A stretch of DNA of 64,000 nt, from positions 1,426,001 to 1,490,000 of the forward strand of contig NZ_CP041783.1 of NCBI RefSeq assembly GCF_007567505.1, given 5' to 3'. Positions 46,848 to 55,427 of the stretch are shown here, one piece after another (the first letter of the stretch is position 1; each line of letters begins with the position of its first letter). The notes beneath the pieces are model-generated. The model worked only from the letters and a program-made list of their open reading frames with translations. It was not told where the DNA came from and searched no databases. Origin of the DNA: Shewanella donghaensis (lineage in GTDB: Bacteria > Pseudomonadota > Gammaproteobacteria > Enterobacterales > Shewanellaceae). Both the position numbers and the translations under genes were made by a program.

Positions 46848-47753
46848 TTATGCCTTAGTCCCTGTAATTGTAAAAACCATTGGAATAGACTGCCCTTTCA
46901 CTATTGAATGAAACTGGTTTGGTGCTTTTTCTTGTAAATTTTCGAAGCAATTATACGGACTGAAAGGATACTCATTAACACGGTCAATGCGAATTCCAGC
47001 TTTAATCAAGGCATTTATGACATCACTTAACGCATGAGGCCAAGTCACCATTGTTTGTTCATTAGCAGCTTCTTGAGGCTTCTGTTTAGACTCCTCTGTG
47101 ATAGACGCATCACTTGTATTCACATCACTAAGATTTGAGCCCGTACTATTTGAACCAGTACTATCTGAGCCAGTTGTAATTGTTGGCTCAGTGTAACTGC
47201 CTTCAACAACTACATCCGGCTCTTCTTTGTGAAAATAAGAGTAGCCATCAAGTACATCTTGTACCGGGTGAAATTCTGCCATATAAAAGCAGCCACCAGG
47301 CTTTAAATTCTGCGCAATGATCTCAGCCCAGCGATTGAGATCCGGTAACCAACAAATAGCGCCATAAGAAGTGAATACAATATCAAATAAGTGAGTATTC
47401 TTTTGCTCGAGTGACGGTAATGATTGAGTACCAAACTCATAAATATCCGCACAAATAAACTCAGCCGCTAAATCACATTGAATGGCCAATTCTTTGGCTT
47501 TAGTAATGGCTACATTGGATAAATCAACACCGGTAACAATGGCACCTTTACGGGCCCAAGATAACGTATCGAGACCGAAATGGCATTGCAAATGTAGTAA
47601 GGATTTACCACTCACCTCAGTTAGCTCCGCGGATTCGATTTCTGTTAGTGAAGACTTACCAGCTAAAAAACTATCTACATCATAGAATGATGAATCAAAA
47701 TGCACTTTTGCTCTTTCATTCCAAGCCTGTTTATTTATCGAGAGGTAATCCAT
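46848..47753 (-). CDS. Class I SAM-dependent methyltransferase with low-complexity insert
   Basis: A 301-residue methyltransferase: residues 50-85 carry LLHLQCHFGLDTLSWARKGA and TGVDLSN, the SAM-binding glycine-poor version common in small bacterial enzymes, and FDIVFTSYGAICWLPDLNRWAEII near 123-146 is the post-I acid loop. Residues about 191-234 are a Ser-Gly-Asn-Thr rich insert whose DNA (47137-47181) holds three 15-bp repeat units. The C-terminal WPHALSDVINALIKAGIRID is typical for this family, so the insert interrupts one domain. Substrate unknown; followed directly by the small membrane protein. Confidence 0.78.
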   Translation of the reverse strand: MDYLSINKQAWNERAKVHFDSSFYDVDSFLAGKSSLTEIESAELTEVSGKSLLHLQCHFGLDTLSWARKGAIVTGVDLSNVAITKAKELAIQCDLAAEFICADIYEFGTQSLPSLEQKNTHLFDIVFTSYGAICWLPDLNRWAEIIAQNLKPGGCFYMAEFHPVQDVLDGYSYFHKEEPDVVVEGSYTEPTITTGSDSTGSNSTGSNLSDVNTSDASITEESKQKPQEAANEQTMVTWPHALSDVINALIKAGIRIDRVNEYPFSPYNCFENLQEKAPNQFHSIVKGQSIPMVFTITGTKA

Positions 47754-47915
47754 AATTTCACCTAATTACAGTGGCAGTAAGCGACAAGTTATCTTGCAGT
47801 AACATCGTTTTAAGCGATGTTATTAATAAAATTTTTACTCATCAAATCAAGACTAGATCGAAATTAGATGAGTTAAGGTCTAATGGTAAACTAGATAATC
47901 ATAGTTTGCTAATGT

Positions 47916-47940
47916 AAAAAAACCGACTATCAATAGTCGG
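47916..47940 (-). terminator. Terminator of the chemoreceptor gene
   Basis: CCGACTAT and ATAGTCGG pair perfectly around a short turn. Read leftward, seven T follow. It is 54 bp past the chemoreceptor stop. Confidence 0.8.
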
Positions 47941-47993
47941 CTTGTTTGATTACATTTTAAAGCTCTTAATTAAATAATAAGGCTTGAAAAAGC

Positions 47994-49985
47994 TTATTGG
48001 CTTAAAGTGAACTTTTGTACCTGCTCAGACATAGAACCTGCATCTTCTAAAAGCGTTTCATTCAGTTGACTAAGAGAAGTCGCAATATCGTGAGTTTGGC
48101 TATAAATCTCACTAATTTGCATGGCGTTTCGATTAACCTCTTCAGCTACTGCAGCTTGCTCATGTGTTGCTGAAGCAATTTGTTGATTCATGCTATCAAT
48201 AATATCAATATGCTCAACGATTTGATTTAATTCTTGCCCTGCAAGTTCAACCTCGTTAACACTTTCTTCAGCACTGACCATGCCACGCTGCATTGTCTTA
48301 ACCGCAAGGTGAGCTCCCGTTTTTAAGCGCTCTGTCATGCGTTTAATATCATCGGTTGATGATTGAGTTCTTTGTGCCAAGGTTCTGACTTCATCTGCTA
48401 CAACAGCAAAACCACGACCTTGTTCACCAGCCCTTGCCGCTTCAATGGCTGCGTTTAATGCCAGTAAATTTGTTTGCTCAGAAATAGCACTAATGACTTC
48501 TAGGATCGTAGCGATAGAATGTACATCTTGATCTAAGGTTTCTAACGCTGTCGAGGCTTCACCAATTTCTTTAGCCAGTAATTTAATTGAATCAGCTGTT
48601 TTAGACACCCCAGCATTACCAATATTGGCTTCTTTATTCGCTGAAGATGATGCATCTGATGCTTGCACTGCATTCGCAGCGATCTGCGTTACAGTGGCAC
48701 TCATCTCAGTCATTGCAGATGCAACTTGCTCAGCTTCAGAGTGCCCTTTTTCAACATCATGTTTCATACTGCTGGCATGGCCATTTACCTGCTCAACGAC
48801 ACTAACCAGCTGAGAGGCATTTTTCCTGACTTGTATAATCACACTCTCAAAGTCCGACATCATCGAGTTAAAAGCGATAGCAAGTTCACCAAATTCATCC
48901 GTTGAATCATGATTAATACGCGTACTCAAATCAAAGTTCTTACCAGCATGATTAACTCGGTTAAACAAATGATGCAAACTCTGATTCAAGTATTTAGAAA
49001 CAGATAGACTCAACCAAATCAATAATACTAATGCGCTCGATAAAGCGATTAATGAACTCCACATATATTGAGTAGCTTCATCCAGTTTAACTTGGGTTAA
49101 TTGGATTAACTCTTCAGCTAGATACTTCTCAAAATGGGTTAATACATTGATTCTGTTTGTGGAAATTTGAAACCACTCTTCAGGATTTTGATTGCTGATA
49201 TCATTAACCACTTGGCTGAAAGCCACTTGCCTTAATGTCTCAACTGCATTAACTTCACGAGAACGACTGTCTTGTTCAAAGCGTGCAGCAGCATCCGGTA
49301 TTGCTAAAGCAGTGAAGCGCTCTCCATAAGTATTTTGTTCAGCAACTAAGGTCACAAATTTTGTAAAAGCTCCTGCTTTAAAACCTTGCTGACCAAAAGT
49401 AGTACTTAAAACCGCACGTTCTATACCTGCACGTTCTTTTAACTGCAGAAAGGCCCCAAACGCAGCCAATTTTAACGACAATTCACTGCTGGTACTTTGC
49501 ATGGCAGTTTCATCCACCACCGAAAGTAATGCAGTATTTAATCCTGTATAAAATTTAACTTCTTCTGCAACTGAAACACTCAAGCTATCGACAGATCGAC
49601 GCATGCTTTGTAATTGCTGCAGCTGGTTATTAATATTTCTTAGGGTTGAACTAATTTGTATTGGAAATTCACCGATATCAGGAATGTTTGAAAACGTTGA
49701 AATCTGTCTGTCTGTCATCAGTCTTTGCTGAGGAAGAAGTGAAGCAAAAGACTGACCTTGAGAACCTAAAAATCCAGCACTCATGCCCCGCTCTTTTTGT
49801 AGTTCATGAACTAGTGCACTATTAATAACTGCCAGCTCGCTTAATGACAAAACGGTTTCAAGTTCAGATTTTGTTTCGTATTTATTATGAACAAACATGC
49901 CACCATATATAATACAAATAATCAGTGGTGGGATAATGAGTAAAAGAAGTTTGTGCTTGGTTTTAAGATCGGTAATCCATTTCAT
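47994..49985 (-). CDS. Methyl-accepting chemotaxis protein with NIT sensor domain
   Basis: A 663-residue transmembrane chemoreceptor. One membrane segment (about 12-30) and a second (about 310-335) flank a periplasmic NIT (nitrate/nitrite-sensing type) domain with [19 protein letters not shown] near 57-75. A HAMP domain follows ([22 protein letters not shown]...[11 protein letters not shown]). The signalling tip near 505-545 reads [21 protein letters not shown] and [14 protein letters not shown], the CheA/CheW contact. It would tune flagellar motion to nitrate, nitrite or a related compound; the ligand is inferred. There is no C-terminal pentapeptide for CheR. Confidence 0.9.
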   Translation of the reverse strand: MKWITDLKTKHKLLLLIIPPLIICIIYGGMFVHNKYETKSELETVLSLSELAVINSALVHELQKERGMSAGFLGSQGQSFASLLPQQRLMTDRQISTFSNIPDIGEFPIQISSTLRNINNQLQQLQSMRRSVDSLSVSVAEEVKFYTGLNTALLSVVDETAMQSTSSELSLKLAAFGAFLQLKERAGIERAVLSTTFGQQGFKAGAFTKFVTLVAEQNTYGERFTALAIPDAAARFEQDSRSREVNAVETLRQVAFSQVVNDISNQNPEEWFQISTNRINVLTHFEKYLAEELIQLTQVKLDEATQYMWSSLIALSSALVLLIWLSLSVSKYLNQSLHHLFNRVNHAGKNFDLSTRINHDSTDEFGELAIAFNSMMSDFESVIIQVRKNASQLVSVVEQVNGHASSMKHDVEKGHSEAEQVASAMTEMSATVTQIAANAVQASDASSSANKEANIGNAGVSKTADSIKLLAKEIGEASTALETLDQDVHSIATILEVISAISEQTNLLALNAAIEAARAGEQGRGFAVVADEVRTLAQRTQSSTDDIKRMTERLKTGAHLAVKTMQRGMVSAEESVNEVELAGQELNQIVEHIDIIDSMNQQIASATHEQAAVAEEVNRNAMQISEIYSQTHDIATSLSQLNETLLEDAGSMSEQVQKFTLSQ

Positions 49986-50125
49986 TATATCTGTTACCTT
50001 TTAGAGTAAATGCTCCATGCAATTTAACACAGTAATTAACGATACTGTATTCAACTATAGCGACCTGTTTCAATTTATTACATATTACTAATTCAAAATA
50101 GTAGAATTATTCTACTAAGACAAAA

Positions 50126-50153
50126 AAAACCTGTAAATCACTTTACAGGTTTT
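50126..50153 (-). terminator. Terminator of ybiT
   Basis: A perfect 12-bp stem (AAAACCTGTAAA / TTTACAGGTTTT) with a TCAC loop and a T8 tail in the leftward direction. It starts 28 bp after the ybiT stop. Confidence 0.85.
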
Positions 50154-50181
50154 CGGCTAATCAGATAATAACTTTAGTTAT

Positions 50182-51774
50182 TTATGCTTCAACACCCTTA
50201 CTAGCAAGGAATTCATCGTAAGTGCCTTTAAAGTCATTAATGCCTTCACTGGTAACTTCAAGAATTCTGTTTGCCAGTGATGATACAAATGCACGGTCAT
50301 GAGAAACGAATAATAACGTACCTTCGTACATTTCTAAGGCATTATTTAATGATTCGATTGATTCCATATCCATGTGGTTAGTTGGCTCATCCAGTAGCAA
50401 GATATTAGGCTTTTGCATAATAAGCTTACCAAAGTACATACGACCTTTTTCACCACCAGATAGAACAGTAACTGACTTCTTAATATCGTCAGAACCAAAC
50501 AACATACGGCCTAAAATACCACGTACTGATTGATCATCATCTTCAGGTTTACGCCATTGACTCATCCATTCAAACAATGTCATATCATTAGAGAAATCAG
50601 ATTCGTGATCCTGAGCGTAATAACCAATGTTATGGTTTTCAGACCATTGAATCGTACCTTCATCTTGCGGTAAATCATGAACTAAAGTACGTAACAATGT
50701 GGTTTTACCCACGCCATTTTGGCCCAAAATAGCAATGCGTTCGCCCACTTCAACCATCAAGTTCAATTTGCTAAATAGCGGCTGATCAAAGCCTTTGGCT
50801 AAATTTTCAGTGACTAACGCGTTACGGAATAATTTCTTTTCTTGCTCAAAACGAATAAACGGATTAACACGACTAGAAGGCTTGATGTCATCTAATTTAA
50901 TTTTTTCAATACGTTTAGCACGAGAAGTTGCTTGCTTTGCTTTTGATGCGTTTGCTGAGAAACGCGCAACGAAACCTTGAAGCTCTACAATTTGTGCTTT
51001 TTTCTTGGCATTATCTATTTGCATGCGTTCACGAGATTGCTGCGCTGCCGTCATGTATTCATCATAGTTACCAGGGAAGATTTTCAGTTCACCGTAATCC
51101 AAATCAGCCATGTGAGTACATACTGAGTTTAGGAAATATCTATCATGAGAAATGATGATCATAGTGCTGTTACGTTGGTTCAACATTTCTTGTAACCAGC
51201 GAATGGTATCGATGTCCAAGTTGTTGGTTGGTTCGTCGAGTAACAATAGATCAGGGTCTGAGAATAACGCTTGTGCAAGTAGTACACGTAGCTTGAAACC
51301 TGGGGCAATTTCGCTCATTAAACCGAAATGCTGGTCAACACCAATACCCACACCCATTAATAAGTCGCCAGCACGAGATTCAGCGGTATAACCGTCCATC
51401 TCAGCAAATTCCATTTCAAGCTCTGAGACTTTAATACCATCTTCTTCGCTCATTTCTGGCAAAGAATATATGCGTTCACGCTCTTGTTTCACTTCCCATA
51501 ATTCTCTATGACCCATGATCACGGTATCAATCACTGAGAAAGCTTCATAAGCAAATTGATCCTGATTCAATTTACCCATACGTTCATTAGGATCTAATGA
51601 CACGTTACCGCCTGATGGCTCTAAATCACCAGCAAGGATTTTCATGAAAGTGGATTTACCACAGCCATTGGCACCAATAAGACCGTAGACGTTGCCGCCA
51701 CCGAATTTAACTGAGATATTTTCAAACAGTGGCTTAGCGCCAAACTGCATGGTGATGTTAGCTGTAGTAATCAA
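50182..51774 (-). CDS. ybiT: ABC-F ATPase YbiT
   Basis: YbiT is a ribosome-associated ABC-F ATPase. From the TTG at 51774 it has 530 residues, the same as E. coli YbiT, and starts [20 protein letters not shown], aligning with the enteric MLVSSNVTMQFG. ATPase 1: GANGCGKST near 38-46, [11 protein letters not shown]. ATPase 2: [33 protein letters not shown]. The inter-domain P-site tRNA interaction arm is near 220-300 ([16 protein letters not shown]). The longest frame begins at a TTG at 51837, but would add 21 residues not found in relatives. Its leader is unusual (three hairpins and an upstream ORF overlapping the start). Confidence 0.95.
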   Translation of the reverse strand: MITTANITMQFGAKPLFENISVKFGGGNVYGLIGANGCGKSTFMKILAGDLEPSGGNVSLDPNERMGKLNQDQFAYEAFSVIDTVIMGHRELWEVKQERERIYSLPEMSEEDGIKVSELEMEFAEMDGYTAESRAGDLLMGVGIGVDQHFGLMSEIAPGFKLRVLLAQALFSDPDLLLLDEPTNNLDIDTIRWLQEMLNQRNSTMIIISHDRYFLNSVCTHMADLDYGELKIFPGNYDEYMTAAQQSRERMQIDNAKKKAQIVELQGFVARFSANASKAKQATSRAKRIEKIKLDDIKPSSRVNPFIRFEQEKKLFRNALVTENLAKGFDQPLFSKLNLMVEVGERIAILGQNGVGKTTLLRTLVHDLPQDEGTIQWSENHNIGYYAQDHESDFSNDMTLFEWMSQWRKPEDDDQSVRGILGRMLFGSDDIKKSVTVLSGGEKGRMYFGKLIMQKPNILLLDEPTNHMDMESIESLNNALEMYEGTLLFVSHDRAFVSSLANRILEVTSEGINDFKGTYDEFLASKGVEA

Positions 51775-51830
51775 AGTGAGATTCCAAAATTTAAGTAATA
51801 TAAAAGCAAAAAACCAGTGCTGATTGTCAT
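51771..51830 (-). CDS. Putative leader ORF of ybiT, 19 codons
   Basis: On the minus strand an ATG at 51830 opens [19 protein letters not shown], ending in TGA at 51771-51773. That stop overlaps the ybiT TTG (51772-51774) as TTGA. The peptide is hydrophobic. Its start lies in the loop of the terminator-like hairpin, and its coding sequence covers the hairpin's 3' arm. No clear ribosome site precedes the ATG, which weakens the call. It could couple translation to ybiT and disrupt the hairpin. Confidence 0.4.
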   Translation of the reverse strand: MTISTGFLLLYYLNFGISL

Positions 51831-51885
51831 GGCACAAGATACTGAGTCTTCAGTATAGTGGCTGTTCGCAAAATGCACTGGTTTT
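51810..51885 (-). promoter_or_regulatory. Attenuator-like stem-loop in the ybiT leader
   Basis: Read leftward, AAAACCAGTGC (51875-51885) pairs with GCACTGGTTTT (51810-51820) over 11 bp, followed by more T (GGTTTTTTGCTTTT). The loop holds a second perfect hairpin, ATACTGA-AGAC-TCAGTAT (51839-51856). The whole lies between promoter and start codon. It could be a terminator used for attenuation, or less likely the end of the 52089-52328 transcript. Confidence 0.55.
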
Positions 51886-51886
51886 A

Positions 51887-51914
51887 GATCACGCTCAAAC
51901 AGGTAAGCATGATC
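51887..51914 (-). promoter_or_regulatory. First hairpin of the ybiT leader
   Basis: GATCATGC and GCGTGATC form an 8-bp stem (one G-U pair) with a 12-nt loop at the 5' end of the leader, directly before the terminator-like hairpin. Confidence 0.5.
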
Positions 51915-51932
51915 ATCATAATTAGGCGCGAT

Positions 51933-51960
51933 ACTATAGCATTTCAGCTTATTTTTTCAA
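51933..51960 (-). promoter_or_regulatory. Sigma-70 promoter of ybiT
   Basis: Read leftward, TTGAAA (51955-51960) and TATAGT (51933-51938) are spaced by 16 bp. The start of transcription would be near 51926, giving a leader of about 150 nt. Confidence 0.6.
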
Positions 51961-52088
51961 CTTAAGATCAATTGAAATAACAGATAAATGCTCGAATACT
52001 GGATGAAGGTTTTACGCCAAATTCAGAAAAGAGTCTGGGGCAAAAATAATGTGGCAACTTTTAGGTTAACTTGAGCGTTAAAATAGCG

Positions 52089-52328
52089 TTATTTTTTCCA
52101 CTTAAATTTATTTACAAACCAATTTATGGTGGCAATCTGTTGTGTTTGGGTTAGCCCAAAATATACGCATATCCAAGGGGATATTAGGAAGTACCATGGC
52201 ATAGTTATACCCATATCATCATTTACTTGAAGGTAGACAAAGCCAAAGTAGATCACGGCGATGCCAATGACACCCACCGCTAGCATGGTCATTCTCATTG
52301 CTTTTTCTAACCGTTCCATCGTAAACAT
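52089..52328 (-). CDS. Small two-segment membrane protein, 79 aa
   Basis: I do not recognise the family. The protein starts MFTMERLEKAMRM and has two hydrophobic stretches, about residues 13-32 (MTMLAVGVIGIAVIYFGFVY) and 43-58 (MPWYFLISPWICVYFG). A short amphipathic segment with two tryptophans and a basic tail (NWFVNKFKWKK) follow. AGAGAAACAGGC precedes the ATG. It lies between ybiT and the valine operon on the same strand, outside both transcripts judging from the promoter and terminator found. Confidence 0.55.
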   Translation of the reverse strand: MFTMERLEKAMRMTMLAVGVIGIAVIYFGFVYLQVNDDMGITMPWYFLISPWICVYFGLTQTQQIATINWFVNKFKWKK

Positions 52329-52398
52329 GCCTGTTTCTCTTATTGTTATTTATTGGGGCTATAAAGTGGTATTTTAACCATTTTTTCACTATAAAAAA

Positions 52399-52417
52399 AG
52401 CCAGCGTTAAGCTGGCT
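52399..52417 (-). terminator. Terminator of the valine-degradation operon
   Basis: AGCCAGC and GCTGGCT enclose GTTAA. In the leftward direction seven T follow. It lies 55 bp past the SDR stop. Confidence 0.8.
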
Positions 52418-52471
52418 GATATTAGCGAACTCAATGACTGAGCTCACTAATTCTGTCATATTGAATGACTA

Positions 52472-53230
52472 TTACATACTCAAGCCGCCATCGATTTCAA
52501 TAACACGACCATTAACATAGTCATTCTCAACGATAAATTTAACGGTTGATGCAATTTCTTCAGCTTGGCCTAAACGGCCAACAGGCACCATTTTCTCAAG
52601 ACGCTCTAACGCTTCAGGTTTCATTGCTGCGGTCATGTCCGTCGCAATAACGCCAGGTGCAACTGCAGCACTGCGAATATTGTAACGTGCTAACTCTTTT
52701 GCCCAGCCAACACTCATAGCAGCAACACCGGCTTTAGAAGCTGAATAGTTAGACTGACCCATGTTACCGGCTTTGGCGATACTCGAGATATTAATAATCA
52801 CCCCTGGTTGCGCCGTTTCTATCATTACCGCTGCCGCTTCACGGCCACATAAGAAGGTACCAGTAAGATTGACGTTAATAACAGATTGGAATTGATCCAG
52901 TGACATACGGTCAGTGACCTTGCCTTCTTTGGCTTTAACCATCAGGCCGTCACGTAAAATACCAGCATTGTTAATTAACACATTAACATGACCAAAATCT
53001 TCGCGAATAAAATTAAAACCAGCAACCACGTCTTCTTCATCGGTGATATCTAGGGCATAACCTTGCACTTCAGTGGTTGCGCCTAAATCAGCGCAAGCAC
53101 GTTCTAATTTTTCTTGGTCAACATCGATAAGCGCTAATTTTGCACCTTGCTCAGCAAAACTTTGCGCCATAGCTAAACCTAAACCGCCTGCACCGCCAGT
53201 AATGACTACCACTTTATCTTTAATTTCCAT
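52472..53230 (-). CDS. SDR family 3-hydroxyacyl-CoA dehydrogenase/reductase
   Basis: A 252-residue classical SDR: TGGAGGLGLAMAQSFAEQG (residues 11-29), NNAG in LINNAGILRDG, active Ser in NISSIAKAGN and catalytic Tyr-Lys in NYSASKAGVAAM. It would oxidise or reduce a 3-hydroxyacyl- or 2-methyl-3-hydroxyacyl-CoA, as the last gene of the valine set would suggest. It follows mmsB by 85 bp with a hairpin between, and ends the operon at a strong terminator. Confidence 0.85.
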   Translation of the reverse strand: MEIKDKVVVITGGAGGLGLAMAQSFAEQGAKLALIDVDQEKLERACADLGATTEVQGYALDITDEEDVVAGFNFIREDFGHVNVLINNAGILRDGLMVKAKEGKVTDRMSLDQFQSVINVNLTGTFLCGREAAAVMIETAQPGVIINISSIAKAGNMGQSNYSASKAGVAAMSVGWAKELARYNIRSAAVAPGVIATDMTAAMKPEALERLEKMVPVGRLGQAEEIASTVKFIVENDYVNGRVIEIDGGLSM

Positions 53231-53279
53231 TTACTGGATCCTTTCTATATTCGTTATTGTTAAGCAGTGTTGAATAGAA

Positions 53280-53305
53280 AAAGCTGATTAAATTTAATCA
53301 GCTTT
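53280..53305 (-). terminator. Internal terminator between mmsB and the SDR gene
   Basis: AAAGCTGATTAAA and TTTAATCAGCTTT form a perfect 26-bp palindrome with a T5 tail in the leftward direction, 11 bp after the mmsB stop. Confidence 0.65.
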
Positions 53306-53315
53306 CAAACACACA

Positions 53316-54224
53316 CTATTTATTTTCGTTTGCTTTGGCAAATTGCTCAAAAATACTTGAAAAATCTCGGCGGCCATTGCCTTGCCTTGCATGATTAACA
53401 TACATGCTGCGGGCTAATGCGCCCATTGGCGTACTTGAGTTAGAAGCCACTGAGGCTTGTTGAGACAAACCTAAGTCCTTCACCATCAAATCAACCATAA
53501 ACCCACCCTGATAATCATTTGAAGAAGGCACATTGTCCATTACATCAGGACATGGGTTATATTTTTCAAGCGTCCAGTTACCACCGCTGCTGACTTTCAT
53601 GATATCAGATAACACTTTAGGGTCTAAACCATTATCAATACCTAACTGCAAAGACTCACTCGTGCCGACCATTAATACAGATAACAGCATATTATTACAA
53701 ATCTTCGCGATTTGGCCTGCCCCTGCTGCGCCAGCATGGAATATATTAGCCCCCATTACGGTCAAAACGGTTTGCGCTTTATCATAAGCATTATCACTAC
53801 CACCACAAATAAATGTGAGTGTGCCAGCGGCTGCGCCTGCTGTGCCACCAGAAACTGGGGCATCCATAAACTCAATCCCTTTCGATGCAGCATGCGCACC
53901 AACAGTCTGAGCCGTTCCAGCATCAATGGTTGAACAATCTATTAATATCGCATCTTTTGACACGACATCAAGCAAGCCTTTGTTGTCGCCATCACCAATA
54001 TACAAACTGTGTACATGTTTACCCGCTGGTAGCATGGTAATCACATAATCAGCAGCTGCGGCTGCGCCGCAAGCTGTTTTGGCGCTTAATGCACCTTGTT
54101 TAGTTAATGCTTCAACCGCTGTTGGTACTAAATCAAATACCGTGACTGTCATGCCTGCTTTAATTAAATTGACCGCCATTGGGCCGCCCATATTACCTAA
54201 ACCAATAAATGCTACAGTTGCCAT
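53316..54224 (-). CDS. mmsB: 3-hydroxyisobutyrate dehydrogenase MmsB
   Basis: The enzyme oxidises 3-hydroxyisobutyrate to methylmalonate semialdehyde with NAD in valine breakdown. The 302-residue protein has the N-terminal NAD fold FIGLGNMGGPMAVNLIKAG (residues 5-23), the substrate motif DAPVSGGTAGAAAGTLTFICGG (near 115-136) and the catalytic Lys in GAGQIAKICNNMLL (K170 region). AAGGA lies just before the ATG. Upstream of it is the 15-bp repeat array. Confidence 0.95.
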   Translation of the reverse strand: MATVAFIGLGNMGGPMAVNLIKAGMTVTVFDLVPTAVEALTKQGALSAKTACGAAAAADYVITMLPAGKHVHSLYIGDGDNKGLLDVVSKDAILIDCSTIDAGTAQTVGAHAASKGIEFMDAPVSGGTAGAAAGTLTFICGGSDNAYDKAQTVLTVMGANIFHAGAAGAGQIAKICNNMLLSVLMVGTSESLQLGIDNGLDPKVLSDIMKVSSGGNWTLEKYNPCPDVMDNVPSSNDYQGGFMVDLMVKDLGLSQQASVASNSSTPMGALARSMYVNHARQGNGRRDFSSIFEQFAKANENK

Positions 54225-54236
54225 GATAAGTTCCTT

Positions 54237-54326
54237 TTAGATGTCTTTTAATTAGATGGCTTTTAACTCGATGCCGTTTAACTAGATGCCGTTTAACTAG
54301 ATATCTTTTATTTAGATGCCTTTTAA
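54237..54326 (-). repeat. Six 15-bp tandem repeats spanning the hydrolase stop codon
   Basis: Six units of 15 bp lie end to end. The first unit (54312-54326) encodes the last residues Leu-Lys-Gly-Ile and the stop of the hydrolase (TTAAAAGGCATCTAA). The five downstream units (54237-54311) keep the pattern (e.g. TTAAACGGCATCTAG), and four of them keep an in-frame stop while one has GAG. So the array extends the 3' untranslated space by copying the stop. Confidence 0.85.
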
Positions 54327-55427
54327 CGGATGGTCATCAGCTTGCCAAGGTGATGTTAATAACTGAGTAACGGCTTCTGCTGTAACATCGCTAGCATGAT
54401 TAAAGCGCCATTGTGGATTTCGGTCTTTATCAATTAGCAGCGCACGAACCCCTTCACAGAAATCACCGTACGAGCAACAATTGACGCTCACACCCAATTC
54501 CCACTTAAAACATTCAGCCAGTGTTTTACTGGTGCCCAGATTGGCTTGAGCAAAGATTAAGAACCAACTGAGAGTACTGCCTTTTAACGCCGTTTTTTGA
54601 GCGCGTTTGAGCCATTCGAGTTCGGTATCTAAACTGGTTAATTGATGATGTACTTCTTCTATTTCACCTGACATTAATTGGTCTATTTGCGGCTGATATT
54701 GCGCCAATGGGCTTTCACCGAACGTCGCTGTGGTATTTTCTTGCATGGTATTTAATACCACACTCAACTGCTGATGATTTAATGCCGCATCATCGCTCCA
54801 ACTCACTTCTGCAAGTGCATCAAATAAAGGTTCTTTGTCTTCGCTTGCTAAAAAGTGATTACCCACGCCAACATGAAAAGCGTCTGCAGCATTCATGTTA
54901 TATGCGGTTAATCCCAGGAATAAGCCTAATTTACCCGGCATACGATTTAAGAAGTAACTGCCGCCAACATCAGGATACAAGCCAATGGTGATTTCTGGCA
55001 TCGCAATACAACTTCTTTCAGTCAACACTCTATGGCTTCCACCCGCCATAAGACCTAAACCACCGCCCATAACAATACCATCGCCCCAAACAAGCACGGG
55101 TTTTATGTATTCATGTAACAAGTAATCGAGTTGATATTCTTGACTGAAAAAATCACAGGCTTCTGAGGTCATCGTTTGCGGGTTAGCAATTGATGCTTCA
55201 TAAATAGCCCTTACATCACCACCGGCACAAAACGCTTTTTCACCTGCACCATCGAGTACAACAAAAGCAATATCATCATTACGTTGCCAAGCGATGAGCT
55301 GTTTAGTCATGGCTTGCACCATGCCAATATTTAGCGCATTTAATGCTTTTTCAATGTTGAGCGTGATAACGCCGATTGATTTACCAGACAGTGTGCCTAA
55401 TGTTTGAAATATGACATCTTGACTCAT
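54312..55427 (-). CDS. 3-hydroxyisobutyryl-CoA hydrolase
   Basis: The enzyme hydrolyses 3-hydroxyisobutyryl-CoA to free acid, the step that sets valine catabolism apart from beta-oxidation. The 371-residue crotonase-fold protein has GEKAFCAGGDVRAIYE (near 57-72), the HIBCH signature GGGLGLMAGGSHRVLTE and MPEITIGLYPDVGGSYFLNRM with the catalytic Glu. I start it at the ATG 55427, which shares its A with the preceding stop (TAATG) and has GGAAG upstream; the ATG at 55442 would overlap the enoyl-CoA hydratase gene by 16 bp. Confidence 0.92.
   Translation of the reverse strand: MSQDVIFQTLGTLSGKSIGVITLNIEKALNALNIGMVQAMTKQLIAWQRNDDIAFVVLDGAGEKAFCAGGDVRAIYEASIANPQTMTSEACDFFSQEYQLDYLLHEYIKPVLVWGDGIVMGGGLGLMAGGSHRVLTERSCIAMPEITIGLYPDVGGSYFLNRMPGKLGLFLGLTAYNMNAADAFHVGVGNHFLASEDKEPLFDALAEVSWSDDAALNHQQLSVVLNTMQENTTATFGESPLAQYQPQIDQLMSGEIEEVHHQLTSLDTELEWLKRAQKTALKGSTLSWFLIFAQANLGTSKTLAECFKWELGVSVNCCSYGDFCEGVRALLIDKDRNPQWRFNHASDVTAEAVTQLLTSPWQADDHPLKGI

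Noticed and set aside
51775-51837. N-terminal extension of YbiT from the TTG at 51837
   Set aside because: The residues are absent from enteric YbiT and lie in the structured leader; the TTG at 51774 gives exactly the family length.
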